Assembly (NCBI GenBank): GCA_016647705.1
Contig: JAENRU010000489.1
Location: 806,001-870,000, forward strand
DNA: 64,000 nt
DNA from: Eucommia ulmoides
Taxonomy: Eukaryota; Streptophyta; Magnoliopsida; Garryales; Eucommiaceae
Reading direction: 5' to 3'
Positions 1 through 22,799 of the stretch are shown here, one piece after another; the first letter of the stretch is position 1; each line of letters opens with the position of its first letter. The notes under the pieces are model-generated. The model ran no database searches. It saw nothing but the letters and a program-made list of their open reading frames with translations, and was not told the DNA's origin. The position numbers and the translations under genes were made by a program.

Positions 1-53
1 AGGATTAACACGATAAACCCTAGAATCAGCTCGAATCCTATCTTACTTACCAT
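1..53 (-). CDS. LysM receptor-like kinase, first codons only (left copy)
   Basis: On the minus strand an ATG at 53 opens a frame reading [18 protein letters not shown], which leaves the window at base 1. It is almost identical to the start of the LysM receptor kinase at 60202 ([18 protein letters not shown]), and the upstream DNA matches as well. This is therefore the second, oppositely oriented paralogue, sitting at the outer end of the left inverted-repeat arm. Only the start of a hydrophobic signal peptide is visible, so I cannot say whether the gene is intact. Its start faces RBCX1 across about 3.7 kb. Confidence 0.85.
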   Translation of the reverse strand, partial: MVSKIGFELILGFIVLI

Positions 54-739
54 TTTTTCGTGCTACAAACTGGGGAAGCGATTGAAACCCTAAATTGGAG
101 ACGAAACCCGGACTGGGAAGTTGAAATGAAGAATGGTACGCGCTTATCTCTGTCGCGTTGCCTGACTTGACTGGTTCCGTCTTCGCTGCTGCCATGCCTG
201 CGATGTGAAAGGACGGTAGTATTGATGACAGTTACCTTTCTTCTCTTCTAACGGAAAGTGAAAAGAAAGCCTTTCAAAAAAAAATATAAAAAAATTACTA
301 TTTAATCCTGTAATTATTATTTAATCTGTTTCGGTTATACCTCCTTTATAAACATATGAAACCTAGCCACCTTTCTCATTTCATAATTCTAGCCCCCTCC
401 CTCACTTTCTCAATAGTCGTCGCTGGTGATGAAGACATCACCGCCGAGGTTGGAGGTCACATCCCTCATCCATTGGTGATGAATACGCCAACGCCGCCAG
501 AGGTCACTCACCGTTGGATTTGTGTTTTGCCATTGCCGCCGTTGTCGTTGTCGTTGTCTTTCTCCCTTTTGCTCATTGTTCGTCCGTCGTCGCCAACAAC
601 GCTTCGTTCCCCGTTGTTCGCAGCTAACTCTATCTCTCTCTCTCTAACCTGGAAAATTTGAAATCTGGTTTTTCCAGATATGGAATTTTTCAGATTTGAT
701 CAGCATTATCGTAAATTTGTAAATGTTCATACACGATTG

Positions 740-1450
740 CGATTGGATGAATATTCATACCGATTTATTTTTGATGATCTTTGGGTTTTTTCAATATTTT
801 TATTTATTTGTTTTTGGGGTTTTGGTAAGTGTTCATCGACCCGTTGATTTTTCTCATCTAGATTTTGAATATGCATGCCGAGTTTGTGTCTGGACGAATG
901 TTTATTTTCGTTTGATGAATATTCACGCCGATTGTTTTAGCTAAGCCTAGGTGTATTTTTTTTTTGTTTTTTTTTTAAATGTCATATCGTTAAGTTTTTG
1001 TGAATATTCATATCGTTACGTTTTTTGTAAAATGATCATTTACGGTTTTGGTGGTTTTGGTGAATGTTTGAACCGATTTGTTTTTTGTAAATCTTAATCT
1101 TTTTAAATGTTTTTGATTTGTTATTGTTGGTTTGTGCCTTAGAAAATTTTCAAATTTGGAAAGTTTCAGATTGGAAACACATTTCTCCAATTTAGATCTA
1201 ATTTGATTTATTGGTTCTTATTTGGTTTGATTTGCTGTTGTGTTGCTTATTTTATTTGTTCTTTTTGTGAATATTCATATCGATGTAATTTGATGAAAGT
1301 ACATGTCGTTGTGTTTGGTGAAAATTATGAGCAGTCACAACAACAAATATCGATTTGTTCTTGTGAAAAAAAATAAAAAATCAATGTGTTTGTAAATGTT
1401 CATATCGATGTATTTTTTATGAACATTCATATCAGTGTTGTTTTGGTGAA
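740..1450. repeat. Cluster of GAATATTCATATCG-like motifs
   Basis: Variants of TGAATATTCATATCGATG, or of the same motif with GTTC or ATTC in the middle, recur about every 50-150 bp (for example near 748, 909, 1000, 1266, 1394 and 1421). The same cluster appears inverted in the right arm near 57960-58140 and 59640-59800. A related form (GAACATTCATCATCGTCG) recurs near 47280-47510. The spacing is irregular, so this is a motif cluster rather than a strict tandem repeat. Its function is unknown. Confidence 0.6.
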
Positions 1451-1806
1451 AATTTTGAACAATCACAATAAGTCAATCAACCTATAAACTTGTATTAAAT
1501 ATTAAAAAATAACAAATTAGAATGTAAATGTCTTTGTCTATGTCTTGTTATATTTTACAGAATGATATTTTATATAAATTAAAAATGATGATCAAAGAAG
1601 AGAAGACTATTTTCTAAAAAAAAAAATTAGGAACTAAAAACTTTATTATAGTAATTGAGGGTCCATTTTTGAATTTCTATATCTATTGAGGGCCAAATAA
1701 TAATTTTTCTTAAGTTAAATTGAACATTTTCAAAAAAAAAAAAAAAAAAATCAAAGAAAAAATTGCTTTTACTCTCTTTTGAAAAAAAAAAAAAAGGAGT
1801 TTTTTT

Positions 1807-2690
1807 ACACTTTATACCCCTGAAATTTGATCTAAATTCAACATTGATCCCTATGGCTTCAGTTTAAACACATAACACCCTAAAATATGTCAACCGTTTG
1901 AATTAAAGACAAACCATTAACGTTGTTAAAACTTGGACAAAAATTGAACATGTGCCAAGCACATCACCTTTTTATTACTGGTAATATTGTCATTTTACTT
2001 TAAAATTAAAGATAATTTCGTAATTTTCCTTCATATAATTCAATGAACTCCATTTGAAAAGTCATTTAAATTTTAAGGGCTAAAATGTAATTTTTTCCTT
2101 TTTCTTTATTCCCCCACTATGGCAAAAACCACTCACCCCCGCCCCCAAACTCACCCCTTTGTTGGTCACCCCAACCCATCACCACCTATTTCGATCCTTC
2201 CTTTCTTGAGTTTGTTGTTCAGTTGGTTATAATCCCTGAGCTCGCAGCGGATTTACATATCCATTTAGATCCGCCGCAGATTCGCAGTGAATTTACCCGC
2301 AAGAGAGATAGGGAGAGAGAAAGAGAGGAAGAGGAAAAAGAAGGAGAGAGAGCAAGGGGCGGTGGTTGGTTCGGGTGACCGGAGGAGGGTTGGGTTTGGA
2401 GTGGGGACGGTGGTCTTTGTCGGAGTAGATACGATTTTTGTCCTTAAATTTGAAATGAATTTTTAAACAGAGTTCATTGAATTAGTTGAAGACAAATGAC
2501 GAAATTACTTTTAATTTTAATGAAATATGACAATATTACCCTTGCCAGGTATATGGCCAATTTCTGTCCACCGTTCATAATTTGTCCTTAATTAAAACGA
2601 TTAATATACTATAGGGTGTTATGTGTTGAAACCATATCAACCGATGTGAAATTTAGGTCAAACTTCAGGGGGTACAAAGTGCAAACTTCG
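1807..2690. mobile_element. Non-autonomous element with about 300-bp terminal inverted repeats (left copy)
   Basis: The two ends are inverted relatives. The left end begins TTTACACTTTATACCCCTGA and includes AACACATAACACCCTA; the right end contains TAGGGTGTTATGTGTT and finishes CAGGGGGTACAAAGTGCAAA. Between them lies unrelated, more GC-rich DNA (about 2105-2400). Long TIRs around foreign sequence recall Mutator-like elements, but I did not define target duplications. An equivalent copy sits in the right arm (56803-57632), so it inserted before the duplication. Solitary half-copies occur at 21035-21215 and 27945-28145. Confidence 0.65.
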
Positions 2691-3734
2691 ATGGTAATAG
2701 TGATGATAACGATGGTAGAGGATGAGGTTGCGACTTTCGACTTCGGTGGTGATGTTTATGAAAGAAAAATCCCAATAAAAATGGGGGAGGAAGATGTCAT
2801 TTTTTTTTGTTTTTTTGAACCCAGAAAGATACAATATTTGCATTTATCTCTCCTATCATTTTGCTATTAACCAAAAATCTCCTATCTCATTTAGTAAGTA
2901 GCAATCAACCATTTATCATACCACTTAGTTCCCCTGTAGGTAAAAAATTACTGATTTTTTTTTAAAAAAAATTGCACTTAACCATTTAAAATAAATGAAA
3001 CAATTAAAAATTAAAATATATAAATATTCCTCCAATTTTTTTTTTTTATATATATATATTTTCCTTCTTAACTCTTTTACACTAACATCCCTTTTTTTGA
3101 AAAAAAATAAAAATAAAATACACTCCTTTCTTTTTTAACCAAAAAAAAAAAAATCTCAACCCCTCGTCATTGTCGTATCTCTCTTTCTCAATCCCCCACC
3201 AGATCCGTGATCAGTCGCACAAATTGACGCCGATCTGTGCACCAAAGCACATATGAGAGAGAGAGAGAGAGAAGACAACCAATGACAACACTCTAGTGAA
3301 GAAGATAAAGAACCAACGGGCTGGCGACAGTGGTGGTGGGTGAGATGGACGTAGGGTGTTAAAGTAATTTTTAAAAAAAACTAGGAATAAAAAGTATTTT
3401 TTCAAAATAGGGATATTAATAAAATATTAAAAAAAAAATTATAATTGCATCAAATAAAAGACGAACATTTCTGCCTTCTTAAAAACAATAGTCACAAGGG
3501 TGATTGTTATTTAGTAAATGACGGGAGAGATAAAAGACATGATAAATGAATCGCTTATTAAACACACACACACCCCAATGGTGGGTTCCACAAGGAGATT
3601 TTTTTTTTCCAGTTCATTCTATATGGTTCAGTTATGGGGGGGACCTAAACAGAATAGATTTTTTCTTTATCATTTGCAACCAAAGAGAAATAGATCCAAG
3701 CAGCAGCATCAGTGTGTGCATACAGCAAATATTA

Positions 3735-6036
3735 ATGGCAGCATATACAGTTCTTCCATATTTAAATACCTCCTCCTTTCACCTTCCCAATCCCTATAGA
3801 AGAACCAATTCTCATCCCTATGGACCATGGAAACACAGGACTTCTCAGCCTACTAGTATCAGCTGTCAAAAGATGTATGTTCCAGGTTGCTCTCTTCCTC
3901 TCTCGCTACGTGTGTGTGCGCGCGCGCGCGGGGAAGCATGTATCGATGATGTATATGCTTACAAAAATGGGGTGTCTGTTTTTTTGCAGGATTTGGGGAA
4001 GCATCACCAGAAGCCAAAGCAGCCAAGAATCTCCATAATTTCTTCACTTACATTGCAGTTAGGATAGTTGCAGCACAGCTTGAGGTCCCTTCTCTCTCCC
4101 TCTCTCTATACACACACAAAAACACAAATAAACGTGCCCTCTCTCTTTGTCTCTGTGTATGTTCTCCCTGCCTATCACTGTGTGTGTTCTCTCTATCTAT
4201 TAACTGCATATGAGTGTGTGTGTGTTTGTTCTCTATCTATTCCTGTCTTTAAGTGTGCGTTTGTGTGTTCTCTTTATGCATTCGAGGCTATCTTTCCTTG
4301 TCAACTAAGATTCGACTATCATGAGAAGCCCCTCAGGAATTAAATCTTTAATTTTACCCTAGATGCACCGGGCCAATGAGGGGGAGTGCGCCCCTAAGGA
4401 AGTTATTAGTTGAGGTGCACGTAAACTAACTCGGACACACCTATTCATGTCTATCAATGTGTGTGTTCTCTCCCTATCAATTCATGTCCATCCGTGTGCG
4501 CGTGTTCCCTCTATGTATTATTGTCTATAAGTGTGTTTGTGTGTTCTCTCTATCTATTAGAGAGTGCGTATGTTCTCTCTATTCTTCTTGTATGTGCTTT
4601 GTGCATTCTATCTTATCCCTAGCGTGTGTTCTCTGTATCTGTGGGTGGGTGTCATGAAGAAGTTTGGGTGATGTTTGTTAGTGTTTCTACTTTCAATAAA
4701 CAGGGATTGGATGGAAGAAAATTTTGGGTGGGTGTCATGAAGAAGTTTGGGTGCCGTTTGTTAGTGTTTCTACTTTCAATAAACTGGGATTGGATGGAAG
4801 AAAATTTTGTTTTCTTTTAGGAGTATTCTAGAAATAAAAACATGTTTGATGACGACCGTTATCTTGAAATTATTTCTATTAATTTATGAGACCAGAAACA
4901 AAAAAACACATTTGGTTGTTGTTGAATCCCACGTTGCTTGTGTTACATGATCCTGAGTTATATATAAAGTCAAGGGCAATCCTCCTCTTACAAGACGTCT
5001 TTTGAGAGTGAGTTAAGCCCATTGAATTTTTACATGATATTGGAGTCAGACTTTTATCTGATATTGGGCGTCTTAAATCCCACATCAATGATGGCCCCCC
5101 GATATCCATTCGCAGTGGTTTGTAATGTTTGTTAAAGTTTACTCTGCGAGTGAGGGGGTGTATTGAATCTCACATTGATGTTGGACCCCCCAATATCCGT
5201 TCGCAATGGTTTGCCAAGGTCCACCTTGCGCGTGAGAGGGCGTGTTGAATCCCACATCGATGTTGGGCACTTGATCTAATATATGTTTGCACTGGTTTGT
5301 CAAAAGTCTACCATGCGCGTGAAGAGGGCTATTGAATCCCACATCAATAGCCTAGGATTACCCTAGGCTATATATAAAGCCTAGGGTAATCCTACTCTTA
5401 CAAGGCGTCATCTGAGAGTGAGTTAGGCTCGTTTGATTTTTACAGTAGCAGCAGTTTTTTTTCTTTAAAGGTATGGTGGCCGGAGGGTGGCGGTAGCGGC
5501 TAGCAGCATGGTAGTGGGAATAGGTTAGTGGCAATGAAGGAATCAACATTTTTTTGTTCCTCAAAGATTTTATGGAATTAAAAAAATAGTCCCAAATTAC
5601 TCCCAAAATTTTGGGAACAAAAATATACTTACTAAACGCGTTTCTGTACATTAAACCCAAAATTTTGAGAGCGAGAACAAGAATCAGGGAACAGAAACAG
5701 TAACCAAAAACCAAAAGGGGCCTTGATATCCACCAAATGCATACTAAAATCTGATATCACATAGATTTCAGATGCAGAATAAAGGCATTCATAATTTTTG
5801 TGGAGAATATATATGATATGTGTGTGTATAAAATATGTATATTAAGAGTTATTCGACAGAGCAGAGCTACAACCCGGAGGCACACAAGGAGTTGATGGAA
5901 TTTATGGGCAAACACTCTCTCAACGACGGTGATCAATTTTGTGCAGAACTCATGCGAGAATCTTCAAGGCATAAAAGTTTAGGTAATATATAGTAAGACA
6001 CCGTTTGCTAACGTTTTTTTTAAAGTAATTTTTAAA

Positions 6037-6070
<34 letters not shown>

Positions 6071-6694
6071 TTAATTGAAAAAAGGAATGAAAAAGAAATA
6101 GATATATCTTATTATTATCCTTATCCCTCTAAATAATCTCTTAATCCACCAAAAATTCAAAGATGATTGAAAAGATGTCAGTATAGAGATCCAAGTTCAT
6201 TTGATCTCCATCAATATCTTATAATAAAAATCGAGAAAACAAAAAAACAACTAATTTTTTGGTGGGGAACAATTCCTTTGATTTTTTAAATTACTTTTGG
6301 TAAGTGCAAAACATATGCCACTTTTCGTAAGTGCAAAACATTGCCTTTTACCCCCTTGCACTTACGTCTAGTTTCATTTGAACCCCTCGACTATAAAAAC
6401 CTATTTATCACCCCCTTCATCTCTTGACTAAAGGGAGAATCGCTTATTTTATTCAAAAAAATATGAAATAACTTAATTGCCCTTTATTTTTTAATTAAAA
6501 TTTAATAATTAAAGGTAAGAAAAGGAAAAAACAAATGTTTCCTCCTTCTACTGCTCTGTCTATGCTTCTATTTTTATTTTATTTTTTGACAAAGAAAAAA
6601 TAAAAATAAAAATAAAAATAAAATAATGAGAAGCTTTGTCCATTTCAAAATTTAATTCACCCAATTTTTAGCATATTTCGGTTTTTTTTTTTTT

Positions 6695-6725
<31 letters not shown>

Positions 6726-8304
6726 GGGGGTTGTGTTCAATACAACTTATAAGTATAGGGCATCAAATGAAACAATATCAAAGTAAGGGTGGGTTAAAGG
6801 CAATTAACCCAAAAATGGTCACCAGATAATCCACATGCATAGGAGCAATAATTGTCTCTATATAATATAAGTATTGGTATTTCTATCCGTACAAGTGTTC
6901 CGACTCTAATAATGTGTTCTTTTGGTTGTACACGGGGGGATTCACTATGCGATATGCAGCTTTGCGAATATTAGAGGTCAGTGTTTATATTATTCTTTAA
7001 TAAAATGACGATTTCTTTTCGTTTATATGGTATAATTTAAATCATAAATTCATAATCTTTGTTTAGGTTCGATCCGCTTACAGTAAGGATGACTTCGAGT
7101 GGGATAACTTGAAGCGGTTAGCACTTAAGGTCAAGAATCTATAGCTTCTATCTCGTTTATGCATGTGTGTTTGTAAATATCAACCGTTGCATATATCAGT
7201 TTCTAGTATATTTATGTACGTGTGTGTATGTGTTGTGGGTGTGTGTCAACTATCAACCTATGCATATATCTATTTGGGTGTGTTTGTGTGTCAACTATCA
7301 ACCTATGCATATGTATTATGTGTATATCTATATGCATATGTGCAACCTATGCATATATCATTTCCTAGTATATTTATGTATATATATGTGTGAGCGTGTG
7401 TCAACTATCAATCATACTTATATTTATTCCTAGTATATTTATGCATACGTGTATGTGTGTGTAATATGTGTATCCGTATGCATATAAAAATGCTATATAT
7501 GTGTGTACCTGTGTATGTGTGTCAACATATGCATATATCTTTTCCAAGTATGTTTATATACATGTGTATATGTGCAACCAATGCATATATCTATTTTTTT
7601 ACTCTGTGTGTGTGTCAACTATCAACCTAATGCATATATCTTTTCCTAGTATATTTATGTGTGTATATGTGTGTGTTTGTCAACTATCAACATATGCATA
7701 TATTTGTTTGTTTGTGTGTGTGTCAACTATCAACCGATGCATATATCATTTCATAGTATATTTATGTGTATACGTATGTGCATGTGTGTCAACTATCAAT
7801 CTACGCATATATCTATTCCCAGTATATTTATGTATGTGTGTATGCGTGTGTGTTATATGTGTATCCGTTATATAAAAATACTTGTGTCCGTGTGTGTGTC
7901 AACCTATGCATATATCGTTTCCTAGTATATGTATATGTGCAACCTATGCATGTAACTATTTATTTGTGCGTGTCAACTATCAAGCTATGCATATATATTT
8001 TCCTAGTATATTCGTGTGTATATGTGTGCACATGTCAACTTGTATGCGTGTGTGCATGTCAACTATCAATCTATGCATATATCTTCTCCTAGTATATTTA
8101 TGCATGTGTGTGTAATATGTGTATCCATATGTATATAAAAACGTTATGTGTGTGTGTGTCAAACTATGCATATATCTTTTCCTAGTATGTCAATTGGCTA
8201 GCGCTTGTATTATGGTTTCGTGTTGGCAGATGGTGGGCGAATCTAACACGAGACTTATGAGGGACTATGTATTGGAAACTAGTCATTCGGAAAATGAGAA
8301 GTGA
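3735..8304 (+). CDS. RBCX1: Chaperonin-like RbcX protein 1, chloroplastic
   Basis: Exons: 3735-3885, 3990-4084, 5865-5982, 6960-6976, 7067-7129, 8230-8304. All junctions are GT-AG and phases agree, giving 172 aa. RbcX is a small all-helical dimer that clamps the C-terminal tail of the RuBisCO large subunit during holoenzyme assembly in the stroma. The first ~45 residues (MAAYTVLPYLNTSSF...) look like a transit peptide. The mature part begins near KMYVPGFGEASPEAKAAK and continues through FFTYIAVRIVAAQLESYNP and FEWDNLKRLAL to RLMRDYVLETSH, closely matching Arabidopsis RbcX1 (about 174 aa) as I remember it. Exon 4 is only 17 nt (ALRILE). Intron 2 holds a TRIM-like sequence and intron 5 a minisatellite. 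MCD lies tail to tail about 1.4 kb downstream. The first two exons are duplicated, inverted, at 55391-55751. Confidence 0.92.
4095..4640. repeat. Minisatellite-like repeats in RBCX1 intron 2
   Basis: Loose repeats of about 40-60 bp are built on GTGTGTGTTCTCTCTATCTA with variants. The array is present in inverted form in the right arm at about 55080-55320, so it predates the duplication. Confidence 0.7.
4650..4810. repeat. Tandem duplication of about 80 bp
   Basis: Two adjacent near-identical units span GTGGGTGTCATGAAGAAG to GGATTGGATGGAAGAAAATT. The right arm has one unit only (about 54650-54750), so this duplication probably arose after the arms separated. Confidence 0.75.
4910..5450. mobile_element. 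TRIM-like LTR element fossil in RBCX1 intron 2 (left copy)
   Basis: Repeated blocks begin TTGAATCCCACATCGATGTT and contain a TATATATAAAG box and TTGAGAGTGAGTTA. One is followed by ATGATATTGGAGTC, resembling the initiator-methionine tRNA primer-binding site of plant LTR elements. No coding sequence is present. This is a short, broken, multi-block TRIM-type fossil, shared by both inverted-repeat arms (right copy 54040-54560). A related block lies in an MCD intron at 11090-11300. Confidence 0.55.
6682..6730. repeat. Homopolymer pair T23-G26 in RBCX1 intron 3
   Basis: A run of 23 T is followed directly by 26 G. The flanks (about 6290-6800) look like a degenerate MITE, with GGTAAGTGCAAAAC-type and GGCAATTAACCC-type segments. 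The G run could form a quadruplex, and its exact length may be unreliable. Confidence 0.85.
7160..8190. repeat. Minisatellite filling RBCX1 intron 5
   Basis: Roughly ten degenerate units of about 80-110 bp are each built from GTGTGTGTCAACTATCAACC, TATGCATATATC, CCTAGTATATTTATG and GTGTATCCGTATG. The intron contains almost nothing else. The short open frames here, rich in Cys, Val and Tyr, are products of the repeat and are not genes. Confidence 0.85.
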
Positions 8305-8657
8305 CACTTTCTTTCTACCGGCTGTGAACTAAGAAGTTTAATCTTTGTATAATATACATATACTAAGCAATGAATAGTACTACAGAATTTGCTCTTAGAC
8401 CACCAGATGAGCTCATTTTCAATACAGATTCCATTTTGTGTGTATATGCATGATTTTTTTTTACTGTTTTTATTTGCATTGCCTAAAAAAGGATCAAAAC
8501 TAATTTCCATATAGCTGCATAAGAAAATAAATGAATATTTTTGCAATTGTTTTAGTTAATAACTAGTGAAAATTGCAATGTGCAATCCCTGAATGCAAGA
8601 CTATTTTTTTTTTTATTCAGTTCCAATCCTTTTTTAATACAAATTCTTTGTCCCGCT
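8305..8657. other. RBCX1 3' flank
   Basis: AT-rich sequence that presumably includes the RBCX1 3' untranslated region and polyadenylation site. I recognise nothing else in it. Confidence 0.5.
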
Positions 8658-9453
8658 CAATGTTGTAAAAGGCATTAGTAGGGCTCGCTTAAAGGCGGGG
8701 TGGTCCTAAATTGCCCTAGGCCGATAAGGGGGACAATTTTCTAGGTGGGCATGCGCCCAAATATCATGGGCTACACCCAACTTCAACCCATACAAAGTTC
8801 AACAGGGCTTACGGCGTGTGTTTCCATCACCAGAAAAATCAAGAGAGACAAAACTTGATTTTGCACATCTTTGGCGTGTGTGTTTTTGTTTTCATCGCTT
8901 CGTCGGTGCCAAAACTCAAAGGTTGGAGGTGCGACTAAAGTTTGGGGTAGAAGAGGCTATCATTCTAATGAGGAAGTAGAGATTGACGGCGGCAGAAGAA
9001 TTGCAGAAATAAACTAGGGTTAAATCATGCGGTTTTTTATGTTTTATTTGGAAATATAACAGTTGTTTTCTCTAAGTAATTTTTTTTTTTTAAATTAGTA
9101 AAGGAATACTTTGGAGTCTTTGACCAAAAGTCAAGGAAAATTATTACTTATTAAAAAATAGATAACAGAATAAAAAATAATATTTAATAGCATCCCTAAA
9201 TAGGTTGGTCTCATGAAAAATAAAATTTCAATTAAAATTCCTATTTATGATTCCTAACTTTTGTCATCTTATGATTTTTTATCTATATTTATTTTTTATA
9301 TATATCCTTCCTAATTATTTTTAGTATTTTTTTTATTATATATAACATTTTAAAATATTGAAATTCATGTATGGCGAGAGTTGCGCCCCGAGGCTTATGC
9401 CTCACCCCGGACAAGTCATACGCCGCCTAACACCTTCGCCTTTTGCAAAACTA
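8658..9453. mobile_element. Non-autonomous hAT-like element
   Basis: The ends are CAATGTTGTAAAAGGC and GCCTTTTGCAAAACTA, imperfect inverted repeats. They are flanked by 8-bp direct repeats GTCCCGCT (8650-8657) and GTCCCACT (9454-9461), a hAT-type signature. Subterminal regions are GC-rich and inverted to each other (AAAGGCGGGG against CCCCGAGGC). There is no transposase frame. It sits between the convergent RBCX1 and MCD genes. Confidence 0.75.
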
Positions 9454-9761
9454 GTCCCACTACCAAAACAAAAAATAACACTTACATACTACATGATTTT
9501 TTTTAGGTAAAACAAAATGAGAAAAAGCTTTTAAAAAACGATGATGCGTGCCTATATAGTATATTCACTGAATGTAACACACACTTGTTTCCAAAATCTT
9601 AATCTCGAGTTTAGTCAACATACTACACACAATACTCCGATATTGTAGACTGGACATTGAAATGAGGGAAAGCATTTACATACAATTCGGTATCCATTAT
9701 TTATACATATCATACCTGAGCACTTGATAATTATACAATTTCTTTGTTTTTCAGAAACCAC

Positions 9762-20899
<11,138 letters not shown>

Positions 20900-21034
20900 T
20901 CCGTCTGAAGATTGTACCGCTGTATACGTTTGGACGGCGGCGATCTCTCTCTCTCTCTCTCTGTTCTTATGACGACCGACGAGCTGCCGACGAGTGACGA
21001 CGACAGTTGCCCAAACTGTACCGCGCTTAACACT

Positions 21035-21215
21035 GTAATGGGTTTTTGACAGTTTGCACCCCTGCAGTTTGATAAAAAACTCACTTTGATCCTCATATAA
21101 CACCTTCAAATTTTCTAATAATTTCGTTACAGTCCAAGTCATTATCCCCGTTGCAATTCGGATACAAAATAGCCACTCGTCGCACATATGACTATTTTCA
21201 AGGACTTTATGGGTA
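21035..21215. mobile_element. Half-copy of the TIR element, next to MCD exon 1
   Basis: GTTTTTGACAGTTTGCACCC followed by CTGCAGTTTGATAAAAAACT resembles one end of the element at 1807-2690. Only one end is recognisable. It lies within the probable MCD promoter or 5' untranslated region. Confidence 0.4.
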
Positions 21216-22261
21216 TTTTTAGGCTCCTCGTTTTGACATTTCCAGCGTTTTTTCTTGCCTAAATACTTATAAATAAAAAATATAGATACGAGATTATATA
21301 TATACAGTATTTGTTGTATTAAAATTGTAAAGGACAGAAGGAGAGGACAACAAATTCCCTTGAGCTAGGGCATAGGACAAGTGATGGTGCATTCCCAAAA
21401 AAGTTTAGTGTGACGTGTGTTCAGAATCTTCAGATTAAAATTGTAAGGATCACCTAAGAGGTGGTAGTTCAATTGTTGAGGAAAAATGCCCATTTTCGTA
21501 TTAATCAGGGTTCGACTTTCTTATAAAACACTTCGAAAATTAAATTTTGAATACACCAGGTCGATGTGGAAAAGTGTGCTCTTAAGATCACTCGGTGAGG
21601 TGATTAGTAAAGATAAATGTAAGTTGACCTTAACACTCCTTACTGCTTGACAAAAAAAAACACTTTATCATAAAAATAATAAAATAAATAAATAAAAAAC
21701 CAAAGTAAATACTGGTAAAAAAAAAAATTCTATTTTTTAATGTAATAGAAATTATGTTAATTTTTAACAATAATTTAAATAAAATAATGACTATATAAAT
21801 AGGCAGGTAATTATGAGTGTTATACAATTATTATTTAATTGTATAAAATTATTGAAACGTTTATTTTGTGCAATAATTTTGTTTTCATGAGTCGTGTGTT
21901 GTTCGTCATGTGTTCTGTACAAATCATTTTTTGTTCAAATTTGTTAAACCCGTTTGTTGTTATTGGACCAAATTGAAATAAATTTAAAATATCGAGGTAA
22001 ATATGTAAAATTTTACAAAATGTAGGATAATGTAAGTACTCATTCTAAATTTTAAGGGTAAAAATTGCAATTTCTCCTGATTAATTAATATTTTTAAATA
22101 ACTTAATTGATTATAATAATAATAAATAATTAAAAAAAAGCATTTGATCTTTTTAGCTCTATATATCTCCCTTCTTTTATTTCTCCTTCTATTTTTTAAT
22201 AAAGTTAAAACAAAATTAAAATTAAAATAAAGAATAATTTTGTTCATTGTTTATAAATTTT
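21216..22261. other. Intergenic, MCD promoter side
   Basis: Very AT-rich DNA between the divergent MCD and coatomer genes. I see no gene or clear element. Confidence 0.5.
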
Positions 22262-22515
22262 AGGGTTAATTATACTTTATCTCTCGTGGTTAGGCCGTTT
22301 TGTATTTTGCTCCTTATGGTATTAGCGTCACCACTTTACTCCATGTAGTTAGGTCTTTATTGCACTTTATCTCCCTCATGCGCACTTTACCATTGTAGTT
22401 AGGTCTATATTACACGATAAAATACAATAAATGGACAAAGTGGTGACAAAAATATCACAGGAAAACAAAGTGCAAAATGACCTAACCATAGGGTGGTAAA
22501 GTATAATTAATCCTA
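22262..22515. mobile_element. MITE of about 254 bp
   Basis: The ends are TAGGGTTAATTATACTTTA and TAAAGTATAATTAATCCTA, near-perfect inverted repeats. The interior also folds back (ATGTAGTTAGGTCTTTATTG against the right half). The same family forms the outer shell of the nested insertion at 31298-32391. A related decayed sequence follows at about 22590-22690. Confidence 0.75.
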
Positions 22516-22799
22516 ATTTAAAAAAAATAAATTATTTCACCTACTTTTAAGATATTCTGTTCGTTAAACAAAAAAAAAAAATAGTTTGAATTTTATTATT
22601 ATAAGTATAAGGGGTAAAATATAAATTTGTTAAAGTGTAAGGGTCAAAGTGAAAAGTAATCAAAGTATAAGGGGACAAAAGGCAATTAATGCATTTTTTT
22701 TTTCAACCCATGCCCCATACCCGTACCCGTGACCCGAATCCGGATGACCACAATGAAGTAATGAACCATTTGAACTGAGAACGCCCGACGTCAGTTTTG

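Larger units (their letters stand above)
54..3734. other. Divergent intergenic region between the left LysM kinase and RBCX1
   Basis: No gene is recognised here. From about 740 to 1450 there are many copies of a GAATATTCATATCG-like motif. A TIR element occupies 1807-2690. The rest is AT-rich, with A and T runs and a short GA microsatellite at 3254-3272. The region must contain the promoters of two genes transcribed away from each other. All of it is also present, inverted, in the right arm. Confidence 0.6.
1..5785. repeat. Left arm of a large inverted duplication
   Basis: Reading this segment in reverse complement reproduces 53706-60254 almost throughout. Anchors include the LysM kinase start (53 against 60202), the motif GTACCATTCTTCATTTCAA just upstream of it, a shared TIR element (1807-2690 against 56803-57632), RBCX1 exons 1 and 2, and the TRIM-like sequence of intron 2. 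Homology stops abruptly after GCAGAATAAAGG at 5785, 79 bp before RBCX1 exon 3. The outer end lies beyond base 1. A left-only difference is a roughly 80-bp tandem duplication near 4650-4810. The arms carry many scattered substitutions and small indels, so the duplication is not recent. Confidence 0.92.

Noticed and set aside
7163-8115. Several overlapping open frames of 60-135 codons rich in Cys, Val and Tyr
   Set aside because: They arise from the GT-rich minisatellite in RBCX1 intron 5; frames shift from unit to unit and no protein family is suggested.
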